DNA from: Pseudomonas sp. Choline-02u-1
GTDB taxonomy: Bacteria; Pseudomonadota; Gammaproteobacteria; Pseudomonadales; Pseudomonadaceae
Reading direction: 5' to 3'
Length of the DNA: 64,000 nt
Assembly: GCF_002836515.1 (NCBI RefSeq)
Contig: NZ_PJBC01000013.1
Coordinates: 310,001-374,000, forward strand
Numbering within the stretch: the stretch's first letter is position 1; each line of letters begins with the position of its first letter. The position numbers were made by a program, and so were the translations under genes. The notes beneath the pieces were generated by a model, which was not told where the DNA came from, searched no databases, and saw only the letters and a program-made list of their open reading frames with translations. Positions 52,211 through 61,483 of this stretch are shown here, piece after piece.

Positions 52211-53914
52211 ATGCAGGCGCAAGAGCCGCTCACCGTTCTTATTGCCGAAGACAGCGCCGCCGACCGGCTGCTGCTGTCGACCATCGTCCGTCGTCAGGGC
52301 CATCAGGTTCTGACGGCGGCCAACGGTGCCGAAGCGGTCGATACCTTCAAAAAACAGCAACCCGATCTGGTGCTGATGGATGCGTTGATGCCGGTGATGG
52401 ACGGCTTTGAGGCGGCGCGGCAGATCAAGGCGCTGGCAGGTGAAGCGCTGGTGCCGATCATCTTCCTCACCTCGCTGACCGAAAGCGAAGCGCTGGCCCG
52501 TTGTCTGGAGGCCGGTGGCGACGATTTTCTGGCGAAGCCTTACAACCAGGTGATCCTCGCCGCCAAAATCAAGGCGATGGATCGTTTGCGGCGTCTGCAG
52601 GCGACGGTACTGCAACAGCGCGACCTGATCGCCAGGCATCACGACTATCTGCTCAACGAACAACGCGTGGCCAAAGCGGTGTTCGACAAGGTTGCGCATT
52701 CGGGCTGCCTGAGTGCGCCGAATATCCGTTACCTGCAATCGCCGTACGCACTGTTCAACGGCGACTTGTTGCTCGCGGCGTACACGCCGGCCGGTGACAT
52801 GCACGTCATGCTCGGCGATTTCACCGGCCACGGTTTGCCAGCGGCGGTGGGTGCCATGCCGCTGGCCGAAGTGTTCTACGGCATGACCGCCAAAGGTTAC
52901 GGGTTGGCGGAAACCCTGCGCGAGATGAACTCCAAGCTCAAGCGCATCCTGCCGGTGGACATGTTCTGCTGCGCCACGTTGCTCTGTTTGAGTTTCCAGA
53001 GCCGCTCGGTAGAAGTGTGGAACGGCGGCATGCCCGACGGATACTTGCACCGCATGGCCAGCGGCGAGCGGGTGCCTTTGCCGGCGCGACATCTGCCGCT
53101 GGGGATTCTCGGTGCGCAGGCCTTCGATGACCGTACGGATGTGTACCCGATGGCTGTTGATGATCGGGTGTTTCTGCTGTCCGACGGGGTCATCGATACC
53201 TGCGATGCCAATGACCAATTGTTCGGCGTCGAGCGCCTGCAGCAGGTCTTTGCGGCGAACCGGGAGCCGGATCGGCTGTTCGAGGATATCGAGCAGGCGT
53301 TGCGCGATTTTCGCGGACAGGCCCGGGATGACGTGAGCATGGTCGAGGTCAGCCTGCTGGAGTCGGCGCAGGCGCACGGCGCGGCGCCGGTGTACTCCGA
53401 CAGCGGCCAGTCGTGCCCGCTGGACTGGTCGGCCAGTTTTGAGTTTCGCGGTGCCACGCTCAGGCGATTCAATCCGATGCCGTTCCTGTTGCAGTTGCTG
53501 CTTGAGGTACACGGCCTACGCGCGCAAAGCGGGGCGCTTTATAGCGTGCTCGCCGAGTTGTATTCCAACGCGCTGGAGCATGGCGTACTCGGGCTGGATT
53601 CCAGCCTCAAGCGCGATGCCACTGGGTTTGCCCGTTATTATGAAATGCGCGCGGCGCGGCTGGAGGCGCTGCAGGACGGCTTCGTGCGCGTGCATCTACA
53701 GGTGAAACCGCAAAGTGAGGGTGGACGCCTGGTGATCCGGGTCGAGGACAGTGGCGAGGGCTTCGATGTCGCGCGGGTCATGGAGCGGCCCGTGGATAAC
53801 GTCCGCTTGTCGGGCCGTGGCATCAGTCTGGTCCGGCAGTTAGGGCGCAATGCCAGTTGGTCGGACCAAGGTCGTAGTGCCAGCGTGGAGTTTTTCTGGG
53901 AGATTGGGGCATAA
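52211..53914 (+). CDS. hsbR: Response regulator with PP2C phosphatase and kinase domains, HsbR
   Basis: A 567-aa protein with three parts. Receiver domain (residues 8-120; phospho-acceptor Asp57 in LVLMDALMPVMDG); SpoIIE-type PP2C phosphatase (about 180-390; GDFTGHGLPAAVGAMP, MPDGYLHR, LLSDGVIDTCDAND); and a C-terminal GHKL anti-sigma-type kinase (about 440-567; LYSNALEHGVLGLD, RVEDSGEGFDV, GRGISLVRQLG). In P. aeruginosa it sets HsbA phosphorylation in response to HptB. ATG 52211 is preferred over the TTG at 52202 that overlaps the hsbA stop. It adjoins hptB (30-bp gap). Confidence 0.93.
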   Translation: MQAQEPLTVLIAEDSAADRLLLSTIVRRQGHQVLTAANGAEAVDTFKKQQPDLVLMDALMPVMDGFEAARQIKALAGEALVPIIFLTSLTESEALARCLEAGGDDFLAKPYNQVILAAKIKAMDRLRRLQATVLQQRDLIARHHDYLLNEQRVAKAVFDKVAHSGCLSAPNIRYLQSPYALFNGDLLLAAYTPAGDMHVMLGDFTGHGLPAAVGAMPLAEVFYGMTAKGYGLAETLREMNSKLKRILPVDMFCCATLLCLSFQSRSVEVWNGGMPDGYLHRMASGERVPLPARHLPLGILGAQAFDDRTDVYPMAVDDRVFLLSDGVIDTCDANDQLFGVERLQQVFAANREPDRLFEDIEQALRDFRGQARDDVSMVEVSLLESAQAHGAAPVYSDSGQSCPLDWSASFEFRGATLRRFNPMPFLLQLLLEVHGLRAQSGALYSVLAELYSNALEHGVLGLDSSLKRDATGFARYYEMRAARLEALQDGFVRVHLQVKPQSEGGRLVIRVEDSGEGFDVARVMERPVDNVRLSGRGISLVRQLGRNASWSDQGRSASVEFFWEIGA

Positions 53915-53944
53915 TCCGCCCATTCTTGATCAAGGAGTGAGCAA

Positions 53945-54292
53945 GTGACTGACCCACATGTAGATCGCGATGTCCTCGACACCTTGCGCGAGGTGATGGA
54001 GGACGGCTATCCGGAATTGCTGGAGACTTTTCTGGCAGATTCGGAAAGCCGCCTGCACGAATTGCAGGACAGCACCAGCGCCAAAGCGTTGTCTGATGTC
54101 GCCCACAGCTTCAAGGGCAGCGCCAGCAACATGGGCGCCATCCGGCTGGCAGCGTTGTGCCAGGATCTGGAGTCGAACGCTAAGGACAAAAGTCCGGAAG
54201 CGCTCGCGCAACTGGTTGCCGACATCCATTCTGAATTCGTCGACGTACGCCCGGTGTACGAAAACGAAAAGCACCACGTCCACACCCACTGA
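53945..54292 (+). CDS. hptB: Histidine phosphotransfer protein HptB
   Basis: A 115-aa Hpt module with the phospho-acceptor His54 in SDVAHSFKGSASNMGA. It collects phosphoryl groups from several hybrid sensor kinases and passes them to HsbR, linking surface and stress signals to motility and biofilm choice. Start is GTG 53945 with AAGGAG upstream. The C-terminus ends in a His-rich tag-like tail (KHHVHTH). Confidence 0.93.
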   Translation: MTDPHVDRDVLDTLREVMEDGYPELLETFLADSESRLHELQDSTSAKALSDVAHSFKGSASNMGAIRLAALCQDLESNAKDKSPEALAQLVADIHSEFVDVRPVYENEKHHVHTH

Positions 54293-54331
54293 ATCCGTCG
54301 TCCGGCGCTTTTCGCAGGTGTCTGGCCAAAC

Positions 54332-54348
54332 TGGCCCGGCACTTGCAG
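54332..54348 (+). promoter_or_regulatory. Sigma-54 promoter of fliK
   Basis: TGGCCCG-GCAC-TTGCA, one mismatch from the RpoN consensus in the boxes; GG (54333-54334) and GC (54345-54346) are 10 bases apart, about 50 bp before fliK. This gives fliK its own promoter in the middle of the fli run. Confidence 0.8.
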
Positions 54349-54397
54349 TCATTTTGCTCAACTGTACCTACGATCCCAGTGCAGCGGAGACCGTGTC

Positions 54398-55762
54398 ATG
54401 CCTGCGACCCCTAACATTCTTCTTCAGACCGCCGCTCAGGCCAAGGCGCAAGCAGCCTCTGCCAAATCGTCGGCAATGGCCGCAGATGCCGGGGACAAGG
54501 CTTCCAGCTTCGCTAAAGTATTCGCCGATCAGGCGCCGGCCAAGCCTGCCGTGAGTGCTGACAATTCAGTCAAACCGGCACGCGACAAGGTCGCAGACGG
54601 CAGCAACAAAAAGGACGTCGGCAAAGATCAGTCTGCCGCGCCTGAGCCAGCGGTTGCCGATAGCGGCAAAGCGTTGCCTGCCGAAAAACCGGCGGCGAGC
54701 GAAGACGCGAATGCCGCAGACGATGACGCCACTGAAACAGTACAAACCCCTGTGGCCGATGCCGCGCCGGCAGACCCGACGCTCGATCCGGCCTTGGCGC
54801 AAATCGTCCAGCCACTGGTGGCAGCGCCTGTTGTGCCAGCCCCCGTAGTCGCAACGCCAGCCCAGCCGGAAACCGAAACACCTGCCTTGGCCGCGGTGCC
54901 GGGCATGGTCAAGGATCCGGCGGCAACCGACAGCGATTTCGATCCTTCGGCTGACCCGCTTGACTCGCTGCCAGCCGTTCGCATGGCGATGGAGCAGGGC
55001 GGGCATATTTCCGCCGCCAGCCAGGCTCAGCCCAAGGCTACTCCCGCGCAAGCTCAGGCCGACGGCGAACTCACCGCGGCGCAGAACTTCGCTGCCGGCA
55101 TGGCCAGCATGCTGGACGTGCAGGCAGACAAGGACAGCACCAGCCAGGGCGGCGAAAAGGCCTTTAGCGGGCTGATCGATGATGGCCTGAAGGATCTGAA
55201 ATCGGCTACCAGCGACACCCGCGTCGACGACTTCGCCAACCGACTGGCAGCACTGACCCAAGCCGCCACGCCAAAAACCGCCAATGCGCTGCCGGTGAAT
55301 CAGCCGATCGCCATGCATCAGAGCGGCTGGACCGAAGAAGTGGTCAACCGCGTCATGTACCTGTCCAGCGCCAACCTGAAAGCCGCCGACATTCAGTTGC
55401 AACCGGCGGAGCTTGGGCGCCTGGATATCCGCGTGAACATGGTCCCTGATCAGCAAACCCAGGTGACCTTCATGAGCGCGCACCCGAGCGTGCGTGAAGC
55501 GCTCGACAGCCAGATGCATCGCCTGCGCGACATGTTCAACCAGCAGGGCATGGGCCAGGTCGACGTCAACGTCGCCGACCAGAACCGTGGCTGGCAGGGG
55601 CAAGGGCAGGAGCAGGCGCAGCAGGGCCAGAGCGGTCGCACCAGCGCCGCGGGCGGGCGTCTGGATGCGGCGGATGAAGAATTGGCACCCGCTGCTATTG
55701 CCGACGTCGCCGCTCAAACAACAAGCGTGATTGGCACCAGCGCAGTCGACTATTACGCCTGA
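54398..55762 (+). CDS. fliK: Flagellar hook-length control protein FliK
   Basis: A 454-aa molecular ruler. The first 300 residues are low-complexity and Ala/Pro/Lys/Gln-rich, as expected for a flexible ruler. The C-terminal FliK domain (about 300-425) carries the conserved LQPAELGRLDIRVNMV and HPSVREALDSQMHRLRDMF. It also switches export specificity through FlhB. Strong sigma-54 promoter upstream; REPIN downstream. Confidence 0.93.
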   Translation: MPATPNILLQTAAQAKAQAASAKSSAMAADAGDKASSFAKVFADQAPAKPAVSADNSVKPARDKVADGSNKKDVGKDQSAAPEPAVADSGKALPAEKPAASEDANAADDDATETVQTPVADAAPADPTLDPALAQIVQPLVAAPVVPAPVVATPAQPETETPALAAVPGMVKDPAATDSDFDPSADPLDSLPAVRMAMEQGGHISAASQAQPKATPAQAQADGELTAAQNFAAGMASMLDVQADKDSTSQGGEKAFSGLIDDGLKDLKSATSDTRVDDFANRLAALTQAATPKTANALPVNQPIAMHQSGWTEEVVNRVMYLSSANLKAADIQLQPAELGRLDIRVNMVPDQQTQVTFMSAHPSVREALDSQMHRLRDMFNQQGMGQVDVNVADQNRGWQGQGQEQAQQGQSGRTSAAGGRLDAADEELAPAAIADVAAQTTSVIGTSAVDYYA

Positions 55763-55779
55763 TGTAACGCAGAACCCAG

Positions 55780-55869
55780 TGTGGGAGCGGGCTTGCTCGC
55801 GAACGCGGCGTCACATTCAACATTGAGGTTGTCTGTCACACGGCATTCGCGAGCAAGCCCGCTCCCACA
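55780..55869. repeat. REPIN between fliK and fliL
   Basis: Arms at about 55780-55807 and 55842-55869 with the GAGCGGGCTTGCTCGCGAA core, fourth copy of the family in the window. It separates fliK from fliL by 213 bp in total and could attenuate read-through from fliK. Confidence 0.92.
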
Positions 55870-55975
55870 GTTGTTTTGCGGTGCCATCCAATATCCTCCG
55901 GACACTTCTGGCATAACACTTGCTCTTGCCTTGCCGTGCGACTGTGAAACCCCCGATTAGTGACGGATTATTGGC

Positions 55976-56479
55976 ATGGCGAAGAGCGAAGCTGCAGCAG
56001 TAAAAGACCCCGCAACCAAAGGCAAACTCAAGCTGATCATCGTGATCGTGCTGGCGTTGCTGGTGGCCATTGGTGCATCCGTCGGGGCGACCTGGTTCTT
56101 CATGCATGGCGCGCAGAGCAAGCCTGCCGAGGCCGCCGATGCAGCGCCCGTCGGCAAGCAGCCAGCGATTTTCGAGCCGATGGCGCCGGCCTTCGTTGCC
56201 AACTACAACCAGAACGGCCGTCAGCGCTACATGCAGGTGAGCATCACCATGCTGGGGCGCAATCAAGCCGATCTGGACGCGCTCAAAGTGCACATGCCGG
56301 TTATCCGCAACAACCTGGTGATGCTCTTCTCCGGTCAGGATTTCGCCACACTGGCGACCCCGGTCGGGCAAGAGATGTTGCGCCAGAAAGCCACAGCCAG
56401 CGTCCAGGAAGTGGCGCAGAAAGAGCTGGGCAAAGTGGTCATCGAACAGTTGCTTTTCACTAATTTCGTACTGCAGTAG
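55976..56479 (+). CDS. fliL: Flagellar basal-body protein FliL
   Basis: A 167-aa single-pass inner-membrane protein: short basic cytoplasmic start, one transmembrane helix (about residues 21-42, IIVIVLALLVAIGASVGATWFF) and a periplasmic domain ending KVVIEQLLFTNFVLQ. FliL associates with stators near the motor. First gene of fliLMNOPQR-flhB; fliM follows by 9 bp. Confidence 0.95.
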   Translation: MAKSEAAAVKDPATKGKLKLIIVIVLALLVAIGASVGATWFFMHGAQSKPAEAADAAPVGKQPAIFEPMAPAFVANYNQNGRQRYMQVSITMLGRNQADLDALKVHMPVIRNNLVMLFSGQDFATLATPVGQEMLRQKATASVQEVAQKELGKVVIEQLLFTNFVLQ

Positions 56480-56488
56480 GAACACGAC

Positions 56489-57457
56489 ATGGCCGTGCAG
56501 GATCTGCTGTCCCAGGATGAAATCGATGCGCTGCTGCATGGCGTCGATGATGGTCTGGTACAGACCGATAATGCTGCCGAACCCGGCAGTGTCAAAAGCT
56601 ACGACCTGACCAGCCAGGATCGCATCGTCCGCGGACGCATGCCGACGCTGGAAATGATCAACGAGCGTTTCGCCCGCTACACCCGCATCAGCATGTTCAA
56701 CATGTTGCGTCGCTCGGCGGACGTTGCCGTCGGTGGCGTGCAGGTGATGAAGTTTGGCGAATACGTGCACTCGCTGTACGTGCCGACCAGCCTCAACCTG
56801 GTCAAGATCAAGCCGTTGCGCGGCACCGCGCTGTTCATCCTCGACGCCAAACTGGTGTTCAAGCTGGTGGACAACTTTTTCGGCGGCGACGGCCGTCACG
56901 CGAAGATCGAAGGGCGTGAATTCACCCCGACCGAACTGCGCGTGGTGCGCATGGTGCTCGAGCAGGCCTTCGTCGATCTGAAGGAAGCCTGGCAGGCGAT
57001 CATGGAAGTCAACTTCGAGTACATCAACTCGGAAGTGAACCCGGCCATGGCCAACATCGTCGGCCCGAGCGAAGCGATCGTGGTCTCCACCTTCCACATC
57101 GAACTCGATGGCGGTGGCGGCGATCTGCACGTGACCATGCCGTACTCGATGATCGAGCCGGTGCGCGAGATGCTCGACGCCGGTTTCCAGTCCGATCTCG
57201 ACGATCAGGACGAGCGCTGGGTCAACGCCCTGCGCCAGGACGTGCTCGATGTCGACGTGCCGATCGGTGCCACCGTGGCCCGTCGCCAGTTGAAGCTGCG
57301 CGACATCCTGCACATGCAACCGGGCGATGTGATCCCGGTCGAGATGCCGGAAGACATGATCATGCGCGCCAACGGCGTGCCGGCCTTCAAGGTCAAGATG
57401 GGCTCGCACAAAGGCAACCTCGCGTTGCAAGTGATCGAGCCGATCGAGCGTCGCTGA
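56489..57457 (+). CDS. fliM: Flagellar motor switch protein FliM
   Basis: A 322-aa C-ring protein. The N-terminal CheY-P binding peptide LSQDEIDALLHGVDDG is present, followed by the middle CheC-like domain (FGGDGRHAKIEGREFTPTELRVVRMVL) and a C-terminal SpoA domain (LKLRDILHMQPGDVIPVEMPEDM). Length is normal. Confidence 0.97.
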   Translation: MAVQDLLSQDEIDALLHGVDDGLVQTDNAAEPGSVKSYDLTSQDRIVRGRMPTLEMINERFARYTRISMFNMLRRSADVAVGGVQVMKFGEYVHSLYVPTSLNLVKIKPLRGTALFILDAKLVFKLVDNFFGGDGRHAKIEGREFTPTELRVVRMVLEQAFVDLKEAWQAIMEVNFEYINSEVNPAMANIVGPSEAIVVSTFHIELDGGGGDLHVTMPYSMIEPVREMLDAGFQSDLDDQDERWVNALRQDVLDVDVPIGATVARRQLKLRDILHMQPGDVIPVEMPEDMIMRANGVPAFKVKMGSHKGNLALQVIEPIERR

Positions 57458-57509
57458 GGCGATGCTTTCCACCCCCGCATTTAACTGAATTGTTGCCCGC
57501 CGAGGACAC

Positions 57510-57971
57510 ATGATGAACGACGATATGAACGCGCAGGACGATCAGGCACTGGCCGATGAATGGGCTGCGGCCCTGGAAGAAACCGGTGACGCCGGCCAGG
57601 CTGACATCGATGCACTGCTGGCTGCCGACGCTGGTACTTCCAGCTCCAACCGTCTGCCAATGGAAGAGTTTGGCAGCGTGCCGAAGAACAACGACCCAGT
57701 GACCCTCGACGGTCCGAACCTGGACGTGATCCTCGATATTCCGGTGTCGATTTCCATGGAAGTCGGCAGCACCGACATCAACATTCGCAACCTGCTGCAA
57801 CTCAACCAGGGTTCGGTGATCGAGCTTGATCGTCTGGCCGGCGAACCGCTGGACGTGCTGGTCAACGGCACTCTGATCGCCCACGGCGAAGTAGTGGTGG
57901 TCAACGAGAAGTTCGGCATCCGCCTGACCGACGTGATCAGCCCAAGCGAACGCATCAAGAAGCTGCGCTGA
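57510..57971 (+). CDS. fliN: Flagellar motor switch protein FliN
   Basis: A 153-aa C-ring protein. The acidic N-terminus (about residues 1-60) is variable; the SpoA domain (about 70-150, LDVILDIPVSISMEVGSTDINIRNLLQLNQGSVIEL) is strongly conserved. Two adjacent ATGs exist (57510, 57513); GAGG at 57502-57505 gives a better spacing for the second. fliO begins at the base after its stop. Confidence 0.96.
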   Translation: MMNDDMNAQDDQALADEWAAALEETGDAGQADIDALLAADAGTSSSNRLPMEEFGSVPKNNDPVTLDGPNLDVILDIPVSISMEVGSTDINIRNLLQLNQGSVIELDRLAGEPLDVLVNGTLIAHGEVVVVNEKFGIRLTDVISPSERIKKLR

Positions 57972-58424
57972 GTGAAAAGGTTTCTCTGGGCTCTGCTGGT
58001 ACTGCCGCTGAGCGTCCTCGCCGCCGAGCCGAACGCGAACACCGCTGCGCCTGCTGCCACCGCGCCGATGGTCAGCAGCGGCGTGGCCGGTCAGTTGACC
58101 CAACTGGTGTTCGGCTTGCTGTTGGTGCTGGGCCTGATCTTCTTGCTCGCCTGGCTGTTGCGCCGCGTGCAGCAGGCGGGGCCGGCGGGCAAGGGGCAGG
58201 TGATCGAGTTGATCGGTTCGCGTGCGCTCGGCCCGCGTGATCGGTTGATGCTGGTGCAGGTCGGCAACGAGCAGATTCTCCTCGGCCTCAGCCCTGGCAC
58301 CATCACTGCGCTGCATGTGCTCAAAGAGCCGGTCGAAGTCCCCACGGCCAGCGAAAAAGCGACGCCGGAATTTGCCCAGCATCTGCTGAAAATTCTCGGC
58401 AAGGACCAAAAGGATACGAAGTAA
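57972..58424 (+). CDS. fliO: Flagellar export scaffold protein FliO
   Basis: A 150-aa protein with a signal-like N-terminus ([19 protein letters not shown]), a long hydrophobic helix (about residues 45-65, [22 protein letters not shown]) and a soluble cytoplasmic domain ([32 protein letters not shown]). GTG start directly after the fliN TGA. It promotes FliP complex assembly. Its TAA overlaps the fliP ATG by one base. Confidence 0.92.
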   Translation: MKRFLWALLVLPLSVLAAEPNANTAAPAATAPMVSSGVAGQLTQLVFGLLLVLGLIFLLAWLLRRVQQAGPAGKGQVIELIGSRALGPRDRLMLVQVGNEQILLGLSPGTITALHVLKEPVEVPTASEKATPEFAQHLLKILGKDQKDTK

Positions 58425-59182
58425 TGGGTGCGCTCCGCATCGTCTTGACGCTGGTCCTGTTGCTGGCCGCGCCGCTGGCGTTCGCCGCCGATCCGTTGTC
58501 GATTCCGGCGATCACGCTGGGCACCAATGCCGACGGCGCGCAGGAATATTCGGTCAGTCTGCAGATCCTGCTGATCATGACCGCGCTGAGTTTTATTCCG
58601 GCGGCGGTCATTCTGATGACCAGTTTCACGCGGATCATCATCGTCTTCTCGATCTTGCGTCAGGCCCTCGGCCTGCAACAGACGCCGTCGAACCAGATCC
58701 TCACCGGCATGGCGCTGTTCCTGACGCTGTTCATCATGGCGCCGGTGTTCGACCGGGTGAACAACGACGCGCTGCAACCGTATCTGGCTGAAACCCTGAC
58801 CGCGCAGCAAGCGGTGGAAAAAGCGCAGGTGCCGATCAAGGACTTCATGCTCGCCCAGACCCGGACCAGCGATCTTGAGTTGTTCATGCGCCTGTCCAAG
58901 CGCACCGACATCGCCACCCCGGATCAAGCACCGCTGACCATTCTGGTCCCGGCGTTCGTTACCTCGGAACTTAAAACCGCCTTCCAGATCGGCTTCATGA
59001 TCTTCATTCCGTTCCTGATCATCGACCTTGTCGTCGCGAGCGTGCTGATGGCCATGGGTATGATGATGCTCTCGCCGCTGATCATTTCGCTGCCGTTCAA
59101 GATCATGCTGTTCGTGCTGGTCGATGGCTGGGCGCTGATCATCGGCACCCTCGCCAGCAGTTTTGGAGGTGTCTCGCCATGA
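58424..59182 (+). CDS. fliP: Flagellar export gate protein FliP
   Basis: A 252-aa membrane protein with a cleavable signal peptide (about residues 1-21) and four hydrophobic helices. Motifs: [50 protein letters not shown] and [33 protein letters not shown]. Forms the core of the export gate with FliQ and FliR. Overlaps fliQ by 4 bp (ATGA). Confidence 0.97.
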   Translation: MGALRIVLTLVLLLAAPLAFAADPLSIPAITLGTNADGAQEYSVSLQILLIMTALSFIPAAVILMTSFTRIIIVFSILRQALGLQQTPSNQILTGMALFLTLFIMAPVFDRVNNDALQPYLAETLTAQQAVEKAQVPIKDFMLAQTRTSDLELFMRLSKRTDIATPDQAPLTILVPAFVTSELKTAFQIGFMIFIPFLIIDLVVASVLMAMGMMMLSPLIISLPFKIMLFVLVDGWALIIGTLASSFGGVSP

Positions 59183-59448
59183 CGCCGGAAGTCGCGGTCG
59201 ATATCTTTCGTGAAGCCCTTTGGCTGACCACCGTGATGGTCGCCATTCTGGTGGTGCCGAGCCTGCTGGTCGGCCTGCTGGTGTCGATGTTCCAGGCCGC
59301 CACGCAGATCAACGAACAGACGCTGAGCTTCCTGCCGCGTCTTCTGGTGATGCTGGTAACCCTGATCATCGGCGGTCCGTGGATCGTGCAGACGTTCATG
59401 GAATACATCATCCAGCTGTACAAAAACATTCCGATGGTCATCGGCTAA
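59179..59448 (+). CDS. fliQ: Flagellar export gate protein FliQ
   Basis: An 89-aa protein with two transmembrane helices (residues about 16-36 and 50-72). [25 protein letters not shown] and [19 protein letters not shown] are family signatures. Wraps around the FliP/FliR core. Overlaps fliP; fliR follows by 3 bp. Confidence 0.96.
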   Translation: MTPEVAVDIFREALWLTTVMVAILVVPSLLVGLLVSMFQAATQINEQTLSFLPRLLVMLVTLIIGGPWIVQTFMEYIIQLYKNIPMVIG

Positions 59449-59451
59449 GCC

Positions 59452-60237
59452 ATGCAATCGCTGCTTCAGCTGACCGACACCCAGATCAGTACCTGGGTGG
59501 CATCGTTCATGTTGCCGCTGTTTCGCGTAGCGTCGATGCTGATGGTCATGCCGATTTTCGGCACCACTCTGATCCCGCGTCGCGTGCGCCTGTATTTCGC
59601 TGTGGCGATCACCGTGGTCATCACCCCGGCGCTGCCGCCGATGCCTGCCGTCAGTCCCCTCGACCTCAGTGGCCTGCTGATGATTGGCGAGCAGATTCTG
59701 GTCGGCGCGGTGCTCGGCTTTTCCCTGCAACTGTTCTTCCAGGCCTTTGCTGTCGCCGGGCAGATCGTCGCGGTGCAGATGGGCATGGGCTTCGCCTCGA
59801 TGGTCGACCCTACCAACGGCGTTTCGGTGGCGGTGATCGGTCAGTTCTTCACCATGCTGGTGACCCTGCTGTTCCTCTCCATGAATGGCCACCTGGTGGT
59901 GTTCGAAGTCCTGACCGAAAGCTTCACCACGTTGCCGGTCGGCGGCGGCCTGATGGTTGAGCATTACTGGGAGCTGGCCGGCAAGCTCGGCTGGGTGCTC
60001 GGCGCGGCGTTGCTGCTGGTCTTGCCGGCGATCACCGCATTGCTGGTGGTCAACATCGCCTTCGGTGTGATGACCCGCGCCGCACCGCAACTGAATATCT
60101 TCTCGATCGGTTTTCCGCTGACCCTGGTGCTCGGCCTGTTCATCATCTGGGTGGGGCTGGCGGACATTCTCAACCAGTATCAACCGCTGGCCAGCGAGGC
60201 CTTGCAGTTGCTACGCGAACTGGCACGGGCGCGCTGA
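59452..60237 (+). CDS. fliR: Flagellar export gate protein FliR
   Basis: A 261-aa protein with about six transmembrane helices. Conserved segments: SFMLPLFRVASMLMVMPIFG, QIVAVQMGMGFASMVDP and NIFSIGFPLTLVLGLFII. Single copy in the FliP5-FliQ4-FliR1 gate. flhB begins 3 bp after its stop. Confidence 0.96.
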   Translation: MQSLLQLTDTQISTWVASFMLPLFRVASMLMVMPIFGTTLIPRRVRLYFAVAITVVITPALPPMPAVSPLDLSGLLMIGEQILVGAVLGFSLQLFFQAFAVAGQIVAVQMGMGFASMVDPTNGVSVAVIGQFFTMLVTLLFLSMNGHLVVFEVLTESFTTLPVGGGLMVEHYWELAGKLGWVLGAALLLVLPAITALLVVNIAFGVMTRAAPQLNIFSIGFPLTLVLGLFIIWVGLADILNQYQPLASEALQLLRELARAR

Positions 60238-60240
60238 GTC

Positions 60241-61380
60241 ATGGCAGAAAGCGAGAGCGGTCAGGACAAAACAGAAGACCCCACGGAGAAACGCAAAAAG
60301 GACTCCCGTGAGAAGGGTGAAATCGCCCGTTCGAAAGAGCTCAATACTCTCGCCGTGATGATGGCCGGTGCCGCTGCGCTGCTGATTTTCGGTGGCATGC
60401 TCGCGCAGGAACTGCTGGACGTGATGCGCCTGAATTTCACCCTGTCCCGCGAAGTGGTGATGGATCAGGGCGCCATGGGCCGGTTTTTGCTGGAGTCGGG
60501 GCTGATCGCCTTGCTGGCGATTCAGCCGGTGATGATCACCCTGTTGCTTGCCGCGATCATCGGGCCGATCTCTCTGGGCGGCTGGCTGTTCGCGGCCGGC
60601 TCGCTGGCGCCCAAGTTCAGCCGGATGAATCCAGCGGCCGGCCTGAAACGGATGTTCTCGTTCAAGGCCGTGGTCGAACTGCTCAAGGCACTGGCCAAGT
60701 TCCTGATCACTCTCGGTGTGGCGCTGCTGGTGCTGTCGGCCGACGTCGATGACTTGTTGCGCATCGCTCATGAGCCGCTGGATCAGGCGATTATCCACAG
60801 CGTGCTGCTGGTCGGCTGGAGCACGCTGTGGCTGGCCTGCGGTCTGATCATCATCGCCGCCGTCGACGTGCCGGTGCAGCTCTGGGAAGCGCACAAGAAA
60901 CTGCTGATGACCAAGCAGGAAGTGCGCGACGAACACAAGGATCAGGAAGGCCGACCGGAGGTCAAGCAGCGCATCCGTCAGACCCAGCGTGAAATGTCGC
61001 AGCGGCGCATGATGGCGGCGATTCCTGAAGCCGACGTGGTCATCACCAACCCGACCCACTACGCCGTCGCGCTCAAGTACGACTCGGAGAAGGGCGGCGC
61101 ACCGGTGCTGCTGGCCAAGGGTAGCGACTTCATCGCCCTGAAAATCCGTGAGATCGCCGTGGCCAACAACGTCATGCTGCTGGAATCCCCGGCGCTGGCG
61201 CGCTCGATTTACTACTCCACCGAGCTTGAGCAGGAAATCCCCGGCGGCCTGTATCTGGCGGTGGCCCAGGTGTTGGCTTACGTCTACCAGATCCGCCAAC
61301 ACCAGGCAGGCAAGGGCAAGCGTCCGGATCCGTTGAAGGATGATTTGCCGATTCCACCGGATTTGCGTCGGGATACCTGA
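60241..61380 (+). CDS. flhB: Flagellar export protein FlhB
   Basis: A 379-aa substrate-specificity switch. Four transmembrane helices (about residues 33-215) and a cytoplasmic domain with the autocleavage motif NPTH (in ADVVITNPTHYAVALKY). The N-terminus is charged (GQDKTEDPTEKRKKDSREKGE). It interacts with FliK to switch export from hook to filament. A strong terminator follows. Confidence 0.97.
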   Translation: MAESESGQDKTEDPTEKRKKDSREKGEIARSKELNTLAVMMAGAAALLIFGGMLAQELLDVMRLNFTLSREVVMDQGAMGRFLLESGLIALLAIQPVMITLLLAAIIGPISLGGWLFAAGSLAPKFSRMNPAAGLKRMFSFKAVVELLKALAKFLITLGVALLVLSADVDDLLRIAHEPLDQAIIHSVLLVGWSTLWLACGLIIIAAVDVPVQLWEAHKKLLMTKQEVRDEHKDQEGRPEVKQRIRQTQREMSQRRMMAAIPEADVVITNPTHYAVALKYDSEKGGAPVLLAKGSDFIALKIREIAVANNVMLLESPALARSIYYSTELEQEIPGGLYLAVAQVLAYVYQIRQHQAGKGKRPDPLKDDLPIPPDLRRDT

Positions 61381-61396
61381 CCTTCCCATGTGACAC

Positions 61397-61436
61397 AAAA
61401 ACCGCCGTCCCGATTGAATGGGGTGGCGGTTTTTTT
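61397..61436 (+). terminator. Intrinsic terminator of flhB
   Basis: AAAAACCGCC near 61397-61406 and GGCGGTTTTTTT at 61425-61436, with extra G/C pairing inside the loop. It ends the fliL-flhB transcript. Confidence 0.88.
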
Positions 61437-61437
61437 G

Positions 61438-61470
61438 TGATCATTCCCACGCAGAGCGCGGGAATGATCA
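61438..61470. repeat. Short palindrome related to the 14261 element
   Basis: TGATCATTCCC (61438-61448) and its exact complement (61460-61470) around an ACGCAGAGCGC centre. It adjoins the flhB terminator and the end of the converging DUF6124 gene. Confidence 0.75.
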
Positions 61471-61483
61471 GCGTTAGGCCGGC

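Noticed and set aside
58924..60183. 419-codon minus-strand frame across fliP, fliQ and fliR
   Set aside because: His/Gln/Asp-rich composition typical of antisense translation of hydrophobic genes.
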